Below, one piece after another: positions 17,979 through 25,739 of a DNA stretch of 64,000 nt (the stretch's first letter is position 1; each line of letters begins with the position of its first letter). The notes beneath the pieces are model-generated. The model did not search any database and was not told the origin of the DNA. It was given only the letters and a program-made list of their open reading frames with translations. Origin of the DNA: Bacteroidales bacterium (GTDB taxonomy: Bacteria > Bacteroidota > Bacteroidia > Bacteroidales > UBA932); assembly GCA_017479265.1 (NCBI GenBank), contig JAFVCK010000059.1, positions 1 to 64,000 on the forward strand, in the 5' to 3' direction. The position numbers and the translations under genes are program-made.

Positions 17979-18229
17979 TCGCCAGCAACTTTATTAACAC
18001 TATAAACAATTGACATGCCTCGTAAGAACACCTAAGGAGGATCCAAGGAGAATGTAAGGAGGGGCTATTTCACTTCGTATCTGACCACCTGCTCGTCCAT
18101 GACTATTGTCGAGTCTGCTCACGCTCGGGATAGCTCAAACAAGTTCGGCTCTCCTCTCGCTAATTCGCAGCCTTCAAGGTCACACGGAAAACACAGAGGG
18201 CACAGAAAGGCGGTGGCCGCTTATTGCTT
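17979..18229. other. Gene-free stretch upstream of ptuAB
   Basis: No convincing gene. It contains three spaced AAGGAGG-like blocks (about 18033-18062) with no open frame after them. A segment around 18110-18200 resembles low-complexity leftovers of decayed genes. It probably marks an island boundary. Confidence 0.3.
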
Positions 18230-18523
18230 TTACATCTGTTTCGCCTGCATCTTCACAAGATGCCTGAGCATCTCGTTAGCCAAATCCTGATCGACCTTCA
18301 TCTTCTGATTCTGGAGTTCCCTCATCATCTGGGCAATCTGATTGGCATAATTGCTTTCGATGAGGGTCAGATAACCTCTGCTCTGGTACACCTGAAGGAG
18401 ATAACGATATGCCGCTGTCACCTGCTGCCACATCCTCTCCAGCTGCATCTCCCTCCCCACCTTGTCCAATATACTCCAGCGGGAATACAACTCCTCAAAC
18501 TGTTCAAATACGTTGATTGGCAT
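18230..18523 (-). CDS. Small hypothetical helical protein
   Basis: A 97-residue protein not recognised from sequence. It is predicted mostly helical and charged (LIESNYANQIAQMMRELQNQKMKVDQDLANE), with no signal peptide or membrane segment. ATG at 18523. It lies downstream of the decayed Bro-N gene, in the same direction. It may be a real accessory gene of this island; function unknown. Confidence 0.45.
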   Translation of the reverse strand: MPINVFEQFEELYSRWSILDKVGREMQLERMWQQVTAAYRYLLQVYQSRGYLTLIESNYANQIAQMMRELQNQKMKVDQDLANEMLRHLVKMQAKQM

Positions 18524-18553
18524 ATTCGTTTTTTCGGTTTCAGGTTTCAGGTT

Positions 18554-18802
18554 TCAAGAAGTCTTCACTCTCGCTATAGGCGAAACCATCCTCAGTTGGT
18601 TACAATTTGTAACCGACTCATTGCCCTCCTTCTTCAGCCGAAATTTAAGCACTTTCCAAAAATTCTTTGCCAAATCATAATCTGGCTGGTCGGTCAATAC
18701 CGCACACACATCCACGATGGAGAAGTACCACTTCTCCTGCTCGTCTCACAAGGTACGCATCTTCTTCTCTTCAAACAGCTGTATCTTATGCTTCTGCGTC
18801 AT
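18554..18802 (-). pseudogene. Decayed Bro-N domain antirepressor
   Basis: From ATG 18802 the minus strand reads MTQKHKIQLFEEKKMRTL, then TGA where the family has tryptophan. It then continues EKWYFSIVDVCAVLTDQP and FWKVLKFRLKKEG, and ends at 18554. This is the N-terminal Bro-N region found in phage antirepressors and DNA-damage-inducible-D-like proteins. The internal stop and the missing C-terminal part mark a pseudogene, a trace of a phage or other mobile element in the island. Confidence 0.7.
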
Positions 18803-18814
18803 AACAAAACAGAT

Positions 18815-19186
18815 TCATTCTACCAACCTTCCTTCTTCTTTAAGTTTCAGCTCTATAATAAAACGATAGAATGAGACACAGCCATTAAGGAACGACTCTC
18901 CGACGTTCTTCGTTGCTTTATCAACTGGGATCGGTATCATCTTGAGCTTATTCAGAGTGCGATCAATGTCCTCCGCTTCATCAATAGTCTTCTTCGAGAC
19001 CTTTTCTCCATGCATGATTTCATCAGCGAGACGACGCAGGACGCCGGACTTTAATACTTTCAGAACGTCTTTACACACCTCATATTCCTCAGACATCAAC
19101 CCGGTGAGCTTCTGGACATACTCAGCGTAATCCATCCAAGCTTTCACAAACCCCTCAACAAAACTAATATAATCGTTTTTTCCCAT
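18815..19186 (-). CDS. Hypothetical protein, helical
   Basis: A 123-residue soluble protein of unknown family. It is predicted to be mostly alpha-helical (YISFVEGFVKAWMDYAEYVQ, EEYEVCKDVLKVLKSGVLRR), without signal peptide or membrane segment. It lies 48 nt downstream of the DUF3307 gene and just upstream of the decayed Bro-N gene, all on the minus strand. Coding quality looks normal, but no function is suggested. Confidence 0.5.
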   Translation of the reverse strand: MGKNDYISFVEGFVKAWMDYAEYVQKLTGLMSEEYEVCKDVLKVLKSGVLRRLADEIMHGEKVSKKTIDEAEDIDRTLNKLKMIPIPVDKATKNVGESFLNGCVSFYRFIIELKLKEEGRLVE

Positions 19187-19234
19187 CCTATTCTATTTAA
19201 ACTACTATCATCCAATACTAAAGTCAAAATATGC

Positions 19235-19945
19235 TTATAAAATATTCCCCAGCAGCAACCCACAGCCAACGGCGATTGAGATGCTCAAGAGCGTCCCCGC
19301 CAGGAAATACTCGGTCTGGTCTTTATCTTTCTCTCCGAATCGGATGATGGATTTGGCCGCAACCAAAAAGCCGATAACCTCATATCTGCCTATTAAGAGG
19401 AAAGCCAGAATCAGCCAACGCTCCAGCGTCCCTATTAGCTTGCCAGCGTGGAAAAGACTTGAACCGTCTTCGGGGACAACCATCTTGCAGGACTGTAATA
19501 TATATCTGATCAAGATATTAGCCGGTTTCCAACATACAATTGCAGCACTGGCAACGGGCACCACTGTAAACACCCAATCCGGCAACCCGCACGGAGTTAT
19601 CCAAGCATATCTCTCCACACAAATGTTTGCAACAACGGCAAGGATGACGATATGAAGAATTTGATCTGAAATGAATAGCCAAATAGAATCCTTGCGCACA
19701 TAAGCTTTAATGCCGTCAATAATCAGATGCGTAACACCTATAGCCAAAGCCCATAGCCAGAACGAAAAGTCCCAAAATGCAATTAGAGACAAGCCTGCGA
19801 TGATAGCTGAGTGAACGTATAAAAAGCCACAGCGGAAGCGCCTTTCGCGCTTTTTCGCACACAGGGAATCCGTTTGCAGGAGAAAATCCCCTACCAGATG
19901 TGCCAATAATAAAACAAAGAATAATCTAACCCACATAATCTCCAT
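19235..19945 (-). CDS. DUF3307 family membrane protein
   Basis: A 236-residue protein with about six membrane segments. The opening VRLFFVLLLAHLVGDFLLQTD and the internal LAIGVTHLIIDGIKAY carry the histidine and aspartate positions typical of DUF3307 (PF11750). Function is unknown. It overlaps the upstream SatD-like gene by 20 nt, and the two families commonly occur together, so a membrane protein with a cytosolic partner is likely. The frame has a second possible ATG at 19936. Confidence 0.8.
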   Translation of the reverse strand: MEIMWVRLFFVLLLAHLVGDFLLQTDSLCAKKRERRFRCGFLYVHSAIIAGLSLIAFWDFSFWLWALAIGVTHLIIDGIKAYVRKDSIWLFISDQILHIVILAVVANICVERYAWITPCGLPDWVFTVVPVASAAIVCWKPANILIRYILQSCKMVVPEDGSSLFHAGKLIGTLERWLILAFLLIGRYEVIGFLVAAKSIIRFGEKDKDQTEYFLAGTLLSISIAVGCGLLLGNIL

Positions 19946-20600
19946 AGTTAATATTCTCTAAAACCTTCAAAGCCGCTTTTATCTGCTGCCAGCCCGCATT
20001 TCTTGCCCTCAAGTTTACCGCCGTCTGGCTGATTCCAAGCCTTCGCGAGATCTCCATCTCCGGATATCCCATAAGCTTATAATAAAGGACATCGCTTTGC
20101 CGTGACGTCAATTCATAAAGCAGAGTATCAAGTAACAAAAGATTGTTCTCAATAAGATTCTCAATATCTTTATTGGAAGAATTCATACCAAAGGCGACAG
20201 GAATATTCCTATATGCAATATAGTCAAGATTGCGACCGGCAATATAAATCGCTTCGCCATCCAAAAGATCTTCTTCCCTGTCAACAATACGCATTGTCCC
20301 TATTCCTATGGAGCATCTCAAGCCCAGGCGGCGCATATCGGAAGAGCCTCCATTTGCTTCGGCCCAGTTTTTCATCCAGCATTTTGTTAACAAAGCGACT
20401 CTGAACGAGTACTGCGCCTGGCTGATGCAACATTCGATCGTATCACCTCGAACCACTCTACCCCAAAAAGATGGATGTATTTCCTTGAGGTCACAGAATA
20501 GATTGTTGTAAATATCCTTCCGGAGCTGCATAATTGCAGCCCTTTCTAATGATGTCGAATCTACAACATCTGAGGATACTATGCCGAACAATCTTCTCAT
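19926..20600 (-). CDS. SatD-like protein with C-terminal helix-turn-helix
   Basis: A 224-residue cytoplasmic protein. The N-terminal part (FGIVSSDVVDSTSLERA, WGRVVRGDTIECCI, LRCSIGIGTMRIV) resembles the SatD family, which has a cyclase-like ferredoxin fold. The C terminus (LTSRQSDVLYYKLMGYPEMEISRRLGISQTAVN, split here as LTSRQSDVLYYKLMGYPEM and EISRRLGISQTAVN) is a sigma-region-4-like helix-turn-helix. A -7 promoter element ends 4 nt before the ATG, suggesting a leaderless mRNA. It may regulate its own operon with the DUF3307 gene; the ligand is unknown. Confidence 0.72.
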   Translation of the reverse strand: MRRLFGIVSSDVVDSTSLERAAIMQLRKDIYNNLFCDLKEIHPSFWGRVVRGDTIECCISQAQYSFRVALLTKCWMKNWAEANGGSSDMRRLGLRCSIGIGTMRIVDREEDLLDGEAIYIAGRNLDYIAYRNIPVAFGMNSSNKDIENLIENNLLLLDTLLYELTSRQSDVLYYKLMGYPEMEISRRLGISQTAVNLRARNAGWQQIKAALKVLENINYGDYVG

Positions 20601-20604
20601 ATTG

Positions 20605-20660
20605 CAAATATAGATAAAATATTAAGAAAAATCCTAATAATCTGAAAATATTAAGAAAAA
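20605..20660 (-). promoter_or_regulatory. Promoter with 16-bp direct repeats for the satD/DUF3307 operon
   Basis: TATATTTG (-7 element) lies at 20605-20612, directly before the ATG at 20600. Two identical 16-bp copies of AAAATATTAAGAAAAA (plus-strand sense) lie at 20616-20631 and 20645-20660, a 29-bp period, covering the -33 region. They are candidate binding sites for a regulator, possibly the HTH protein encoded next to them. Confidence 0.55.
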
Positions 20661-20663
20661 CTT

Positions 20664-21863
20664 TTATTCTCCAAACTCATCCTCCACCGCCCACTGCGCC
20701 TCTTCCTTGTCAAAGTACGCCGGGTCGAAGTCTTCGTCGAGCAGCCGGTCGGCCCGTTCGCCGAATTCGCTCCCGAGGCGCTTGCGGTCGCCGGAGCGCC
20801 ACAATTCCACCATTTGGCTGTAAATCCAGGGACCGCCGATGTCTTCGGGCGGGCAGGCACCTTTTCCGCCGAGGACGCGGATGGCCCGGTAGAAGGAATC
20901 GGTCGCCTCCATCTTCTGGAGGGTGATTTTGTGCACCCAGCCGTCGCCGAAGTCATATTCGTAGGTGAGCGTGCTCCCCTCTTTCTCCAGCAGGTCGCCG
21001 ATGGCGAGCTCCAGTTCTTCGTCTTCTTCGATGCTGCGCTCCTTGGTGCGGAAGGCATGCAGGTGCTCGTTCTCCCAGCCCATCACGGTCTGGAGCAGCT
21101 CGTGGAAGCTGTCCAGCAGCATATTGGAAGGAACTTCCACCTTGCGCCAGACGGGCGGCTTCACGTTCGCAAGGTCAATGCGGAGCGTCAGGCGGAACAC
21201 TTCTTCGTCCGCACGAAAATCTATGACTCCGTCCCAGTCTTCGTCGTCATCCTCCTCGGAAGCGTCATCCCAATCATCATCGTCCGCTCCAACACCGAAA
21301 GGATTCGTCCCCCAGGTATAATTCCCCTTTCCGAGATTCTCGTCCAGAACCGGCTTCAGGCGTTCCAGCTCCTGGAAACTGCTGCACACCAGATGGTGCT
21401 TCCCGTTCAGGCCGAACTCGTACTCGATGATGGGAATCCGCTCATCCTCATCGTCTTCCAACAGATACTTCGCGACCGCGAAGTCCTCGTGCGGGCCGAT
21501 ACCCGCCTCAGCCGCATACTCCAACGCCCCGAACACCCAGTTGTGGAGCACCTCATAAGACACCTCCTCCATATGCATCGCCGGGTTCCCGAGGAGCCGG
21601 TCCATAAAGTCCCGGTATTCATCTTCCTCCAGCCGGTCCGCATAAAACGCATCCCGGACACCCCGGCACCAGGCATCGATGAGGAATGCCCCGATCGTCC
21701 GCTTCCCACCCTTGTGCTGCCGCACAATCACGGCATGCCCCTCACCGCACTCCTTGATGGAATCCAGATCCAGATAACACACCTCCACGGGGATACTCCG
21801 TCCCCGTTCCCGGATGAACCGCTCAGGCGAGAGCTGCTGCGGCTGATTATTCTTCTTTGACAT
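20664..21863 (-). CDS. Plasmid pRiA4b ORF-3-like protein
   Basis: A 399-residue protein whose C-terminal half (about 215-390) is a pRiA4b ORF-3 / IS1096 passenger-like domain (PF07929). Landmarks are RLTLRIDLANVKPPVWRKVE, HELLQTVMGWENEHLHAF, TYEYDFGDGWVHKITL and GACPPEDIGGPW. An acidic linker (DDDDWDDASEEDDDEDWD) precedes it, and the N-terminal part is of unknown type. The domain is spread by mobile elements; its biochemical role is not known. It is divergently placed to the gene at 22085, and matching palindromes lie between them. Confidence 0.78.
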   Translation of the reverse strand: MSKKNNQPQQLSPERFIRERGRSIPVEVCYLDLDSIKECGEGHAVIVRQHKGGKRTIGAFLIDAWCRGVRDAFYADRLEEDEYRDFMDRLLGNPAMHMEEVSYEVLHNWVFGALEYAAEAGIGPHEDFAVAKYLLEDDEDERIPIIEYEFGLNGKHHLVCSSFQELERLKPVLDENLGKGNYTWGTNPFGVGADDDDWDDASEEDDDEDWDGVIDFRADEEVFRLTLRIDLANVKPPVWRKVEVPSNMLLDSFHELLQTVMGWENEHLHAFRTKERSIEEDEELELAIGDLLEKEGSTLTYEYDFGDGWVHKITLQKMEATDSFYRAIRVLGGKGACPPEDIGGPWIYSQMVELWRSGDRKRLGSEFGERADRLLDEDFDPAYFDKEEAQWAVEDEFGE

Positions 21864-21895
21864 GGTTATAACAAAACAATCGACAAATCAAAGTT

Positions 21896-22028
21896 TTAAA
21901 CGTTTAACTGCATTTTTACCCATAACTCACTGAAAATCAATAAATAACGGGAGGGTGTTCATTTAAAAAATTTATATTTTTTCATGCGTAATCAACTCAT
22001 TATCAACACTTTGTCAGTTAAACGTTTA
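21896..22028. promoter_or_regulatory. Pair of TTAAACGTTTAA palindromes between divergent genes
   Basis: A perfect 12-bp palindrome TTAAACGTTTAA is at 21896-21907 and an 11/12 copy at 22018-22028. They are 33 nt and 57 nt from the starts of the two divergent genes. This spacing suggests a shared operator for both genes. The rest of 21864-22084 holds no gene. Confidence 0.45.
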
Positions 22029-22084
22029 TTCCTTGTCAGTCAACTTTCTTTTCCCCAACTTGCGGGCCTAAAACATATAGAACT

Positions 22085-22606
22085 ATGCCAAGTTTCGACT
22101 TCGACAATCCTGTCTCCCGACTTACCGGAAATGAGTTCCTCCCCAAACCGGGACTTACGTTTGCCCAGCAAATCCTCGAATACTTCCAATCATTCGGAGG
22201 GAAAGCGCATTCACCCTGGGGCGAGGTCCTGCTGGACAAAAAGGGTATTCAGAGCGACAAATCTCATGGAATCGGCCGCATCAAAGCAGCATCTTTTGCC
22301 GCTATCAAGGATGTTCTTGAGAAGGGCCAAATCATCCTTCCGCTTGATTATTATGCGACCAATGCCAAGAAACAAATGACCGGAATGATGGCTGCCCCCA
22401 TTTTTATCGGTACCGATTCCTTTATTTGCGTCGTTGTGGTCATTTATAACCTGAAGGAAAAGCGGTTGTATCTGCACGAGACCTTCTTAACAGAAAAAAT
22501 CCCGGAGATTGCTGCATCTAGCTTGGTTCGTGGCAGCAACGCTGCGTCTCCGCAATCTCAGGGAAGCATCGCAAAGATACTTCAGAGATTCCTAAATACC
22601 AAATAA
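22085..22606 (+). CDS. Possible phage-type nuclease domain protein (PBECR/Barnase-EndoU-like)
   Basis: A 173-residue protein. The middle part SDKSHGIGRIKAASFAAIKD, then VLEKGQIILPLDYYA, and later VVVVIYNLKEKRLYLHETF resembles the metal-independent RNase-like domains (Barnase/EndoU/Colicin D-RelE class) found at the ends of phage polyvalent proteins. The conserved histidine (GIG-preceding H) and the strand-rich C terminus fit, but similarity was judged by eye. It stands alone here with its own promoter region and no obvious antitoxin. No signal peptide. Confidence 0.45.
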   Translation: MPSFDFDNPVSRLTGNEFLPKPGLTFAQQILEYFQSFGGKAHSPWGEVLLDKKGIQSDKSHGIGRIKAASFAAIKDVLEKGQIILPLDYYATNAKKQMTGMMAAPIFIGTDSFICVVVVIYNLKEKRLYLHETFLTEKIPEIAASSLVRGSNAASPQSQGSIAKILQRFLNTK

Positions 22607-22630
22607 TTTATTCTTTAATTCCAAAAAGTT

Positions 22631-23512
22631 ATGAATCACTTCCATTTCCTCACGGCCGTTGCCGCCACAGCGCTGATCTGCGCCACATCCTGCTCCATCA
22701 AAGAGAACCGCATCCAGTGCGAAGTTCCCGTCCACGTGAGCGTAACCAATGACTTCACTGTCACTCAGGAGGACATCCCCACCAAGGCCGTCCAATCGGT
22801 AGCAGAAAACTCCACCGTCAGTTCCATCACCCTGGCTTTCTACACCGCCGACGGCACCCTTCAGTACAAAGCCGACCAGCTCAAAGCAGACACTCCGACC
22901 GGTTTTGGCGACTTCTCCCTCACCCTCCCCTACGGCTCCTACAAGATGATCGTCATCGCCCACGGGAGCGAAAAGCCTATCCTTCTGAGCAGTATGACCG
23001 AGGCTGCCTTCGATGACATCAAGCCCCGCGAAACCTTCCTCTACACCCGCGACCTCACCATCAACAGCTCCGACCCGAAGGACCTCAGCGCCACACTCAG
23101 CCGCATCATCACCCGCCTCGATATCATTTCCACCGATGCCTGCCCGGAGAACCTCGAATCGGTCCGCATCACCTTCGCCAAAGGCGGAGAGGCTTTCAAT
23201 CCGCTGACCGGCCTGTCAACCACCGACAACGGCTTTGCCTACACCATCACCGGCATCACTCCGATCGCCTCCGAAGGCAACATCGCCAAACTCCGCTCCA
23301 ACTTCTTCCTCTTTACAGACGAAGAATCGATGGACGTCACCATCGAAACCCTTGACGCCTCCGGAACCGTCCTGAACACCCGGACCGTCGCCGCTGTCCC
23401 CTTCAAGCGCAACCGAAACACCACCCTCACCGGCTCCCTCTTCTCCACCTCCGGCTCCGCCACCTTTTCCGTAGAGAACAGCTGGACGGAAGGCGTCAAA
23501 CAGACGTTCTAA
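22631..23512 (+). CDS. FimB/Mfa2-like fimbrial anchor lipoprotein
   Basis: A 293-residue lipoprotein: signal peptide with lipobox CATSC (Cys 21), then two strand-rich domains. SSITLAFYTADGTLQYK, GSYKMIVIAHG and LSRIITRLDI are typical of the Mfa2/FimB family, which anchors or caps type V fimbriae at the Bacteroidales outer membrane. No fimbrillin subunit gene is beside it, so it may be an orphan or serve another surface polymer. It is convergent with the dehydratase gene downstream, sharing 4 nt at the stops. It follows the putative nuclease gene by 24 nt. Confidence 0.65.
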   Translation: MNHFHFLTAVAATALICATSCSIKENRIQCEVPVHVSVTNDFTVTQEDIPTKAVQSVAENSTVSSITLAFYTADGTLQYKADQLKADTPTGFGDFSLTLPYGSYKMIVIAHGSEKPILLSSMTEAAFDDIKPRETFLYTRDLTINSSDPKDLSATLSRIITRLDIISTDACPENLESVRITFAKGGEAFNPLTGLSTTDNGFAYTITGITPIASEGNIAKLRSNFFLFTDEESMDVTIETLDASGTVLNTRTVAAVPFKRNRNTTLTGSLFSTSGSATFSVENSWTEGVKQTF

Positions 23513-24549
23513 TTGGCGAATTTCGCGAGTTCCTCCTGGATGTACTCCAGACTCGCGATCTTCGCCTTGGTCTCTTCCAGGTTAAGCCGACGGGTGTTGT
23601 TCGAGTTGAACTCATCGATCAGCACCCGCTTGGTATCTCCTTCCTTGAAGAACTTGTCGTAGTTGAGGTCACGGTTATCTGCCGGTACACGGTAGAAGTT
23701 GCCCATATCGACAGCCTTGGAGGCCTCTTCCTTGGTAAGGAGTGTCTCGTACATCTTCTCACCGTGGCGGATCCCGATGACCTTGATGTCTTCTTTCTTG
23801 CCTTCGAAGAGTTCACACACGGCCTCGGCCTGGGTGCCGATGGTGCAGGCTGGGGCTTTCTGGACGAGGATGTCGCCGTTACTCCCGTGCTCAAAGGCGA
23901 AGAGAACAAGATCCACGGCCTCGTCAAGGGACATGATAAAGCGGGTCATCGAGGGCTCTGTAAGCGTAATAGGATTGCCATTGCGGATTTGTTCAATCCA
24001 CAGCGGAATCACCGAACCACGGGAGCACATGACATTGCCATAGCGGGTACAGCAGATCTTCGTCTCGCCGGAGTATCTTGATTTCGCGATGGCCACTTTC
24101 TCTTCGATGGCTTTGGTGATGCCCATGGCGTTGATAGGATAAGCGGCCTTGTCGGTGGAGAGGCAGATGACGGCTTTGACTTTTGCCTCAATGGCTGCAG
24201 TAAGCACGTTATCCGTGCCTATCACATTGGTATAGACCGCCTGCATGGGAAAAAACTCGCAGGAGGGCACTTGCTTAAGGGCCGCCGCATGAAAAATATA
24301 ATCAGTGCCAGGAATTGCGGAACGACATGATTCTAAGCTTCTTACGTCTCCGATGTAGAACTTGATCTTATGAGCGACGTCCGGATACTTGGCTTGGTAC
24401 TCGTGTCTCATATCATCTTGCTTCTTCTCGTCGCTGGAGAAGATGCGGATTTCCTTGATGTCAGTACGGAGGAAGCGCTTAAGGACAGCGTTCCCGAAGC
24501 TTCCGGTACCTCCACTAATCAGGAGGACTTTGTCTTTGAAAATTGACAT
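23509..24549 (-). CDS. UDP-GlcNAc 4,6-dehydratase/5-epimerase (CapE/FnlA/WbjB type)
   Basis: A 346-residue extended SDR enzyme that makes 4-keto-6-deoxy sugars from UDP-GlcNAc on the way to FucNAc-type sugars. The NAD(P) loop is SGGTGSFGNAV (residues 13-23). EIRIFSSDEKKQDDMRHEY and FHAAALKQVPSCEFFPMQAV are hallmarks of the CapE/FnlA branch. The usual YxxxK pair is replaced by MGITK, as in related 4,6-dehydratases. It is the last gene of the upxY operon, 21 nt after rfbB. The CapF and CapG partners needed for UDP-L-FucNAc are not in the window. Confidence 0.85.
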   Translation of the reverse strand: MSIFKDKVLLISGGTGSFGNAVLKRFLRTDIKEIRIFSSDEKKQDDMRHEYQAKYPDVAHKIKFYIGDVRSLESCRSAIPGTDYIFHAAALKQVPSCEFFPMQAVYTNVIGTDNVLTAAIEAKVKAVICLSTDKAAYPINAMGITKAIEEKVAIAKSRYSGETKICCTRYGNVMCSRGSVIPLWIEQIRNGNPITLTEPSMTRFIMSLDEAVDLVLFAFEHGSNGDILVQKAPACTIGTQAEAVCELFEGKKEDIKVIGIRHGEKMYETLLTKEEASKAVDMGNFYRVPADNRDLNYDKFFKEGDTKRVLIDEFNSNNTRRLNLEETKAKIASLEYIQEELAKFAN

Positions 24550-24570
24550 AACTATTTGATTATATTATTG

Positions 24571-25731
24571 TTATCTTTTACTGTACATCTCCTCATAATA
24601 CCGCTGGTAGTCCCCGCTGGTCACATTATCCATCCAATCTTGGTTGTCCAGATACCAGCGGACGGTCTTTTCAATCCCCTCTTCGAACTGCAGGGAGGGT
24701 TCCCAGCCCAGTTCGCGCTGGAGTTTTGAGGAGTCGATGGCATAGCGCAGGTCGTGTCCGGCGCGGTCGGTGACGTATGTAATGAGGTCCATGTCTGCAC
24801 CCTCCGGACGGCCCAGCAGACGGTCAACCGTGTTGATTAGCACTTTGATAAGGTCAATGTTCTTCCACTCATTGAACCCGCCGATGTTGTAGGTCTCCCC
24901 CACCGCCCCCTTGTGGAAAATAAGGTCGATGGCGCGGGCGTGGTCCTCCACGTAAAGCCAGTCGCGCACATTCTCGCCCCTGCCATATACGGGAAGGGGC
25001 TTGCGATGGCGTATATTGTTGATAAACAGCGGTATCAGTTTCTCGGGAAACTGATAGGGGCCGTAGTTGTTGGAGCAGTTGGTCACTATCGTGGGCATGC
25101 CGAAGGTATCATGGAACGCGCGCACGAAGTGGTCGCTGCTTGCCTTGGCGGCGGAATACGGGGAATGCGGCTGATACTTGAGGTCTTCGGTGAAGAACTT
25201 TTCGCCGTAGGCTTTATGGTGCTGACCGCTGGAGGCCTTGGTGGTGAAGGGCGGGTCTATGCCTTCGGGGTGGGTCATTTCGAGGGCACCATATACTTCG
25301 TCGGTGGAGATATGGTAAAAGCGGGAGGGGACAGATTCTTCACTGCGTTCAGAATGACAGACCTTCCAGCCCTGGGGCTCCCAATACGCCTTCGCCGCCT
25401 GCAGCAGCGACAGGGTACCCATCACATTGGTCTGCGCAAAGGTGAAGGGGTCCTTGATGCTGCGGTCCACATGGCTTTCGGCCGCCAAGTGGATAATGCC
25501 GTCCACATGCTCCTGTTGCATGAGTTTCAGCACGGCGTCAAAGTCGCATATATCCATCTTGACAAACCTGTAATTGGGCCTGTCCTCAATGTCACGCAGG
25601 TTCGCCAGATTGCCGGCGTAGGTGAGTTTGTCAAGGTTGATTATCCTGTACTCGGGGTACTTGTTCACGAACAGCCTCACTACATGACTGCCTATGAATC
25701 CGGCTCCGCCGGTTATGATTATATTCCGCAT
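24571..25731 (-). CDS. rfbB: dTDP-glucose 4,6-dehydratase
   Basis: A 386-residue SDR enzyme converting dTDP-glucose to dTDP-4-keto-6-deoxyglucose. The NAD loop is GGAGFIGSHVV (8-18). The catalytic pieces are YHISTDEVYGALEMTHPE and YSAAKASSDHF, followed by NCSNNYGPYQFPEKLIP. The protein is slightly long because residues ~122-134 (KVCHSERSEESVP) come from a dispersed repeat inserted in frame in a surface loop just before the STDE motif; related enzymes have an unrelated loop there. The enzyme should still be active. The rfbA gene is only a stub elsewhere in the window. Confidence 0.93.
   Translation of the reverse strand: MRNIIITGGAGFIGSHVVRLFVNKYPEYRIINLDKLTYAGNLANLRDIEDRPNYRFVKMDICDFDAVLKLMQQEHVDGIIHLAAESHVDRSIKDPFTFAQTNVMGTLSLLQAAKAYWEPQGWKVCHSERSEESVPSRFYHISTDEVYGALEMTHPEGIDPPFTTKASSGQHHKAYGEKFFTEDLKYQPHSPYSAAKASSDHFVRAFHDTFGMPTIVTNCSNNYGPYQFPEKLIPLFINNIRHRKPLPVYGRGENVRDWLYVEDHARAIDLIFHKGAVGETYNIGGFNEWKNIDLIKVLINTVDRLLGRPEGADMDLITYVTDRAGHDLRYAIDSSKLQRELGWEPSLQFEEGIEKTVRWYLDNQDWMDNVTSGDYQRYYEEMYSKR
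25331..25360. repeat. Dispersed SERSEE-type repeat inside rfbB
   Basis: The unit AGATTCTTCACTGCGTTCAG continues AATGACAG and matches a second copy at 26793-26820 except for a few bases. Translated on the minus strand it gives CHSERSEES, a peptide familiar from many genomes where this repeat lands in genes. Confidence 0.75.
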
Positions 25732-25739
25732 AAAAAAAT

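Noticed and set aside
18033..18062. Three AAGGAGG-like blocks as ribosome binding sites
   Set aside because: No start codon with an open frame follows any of them.
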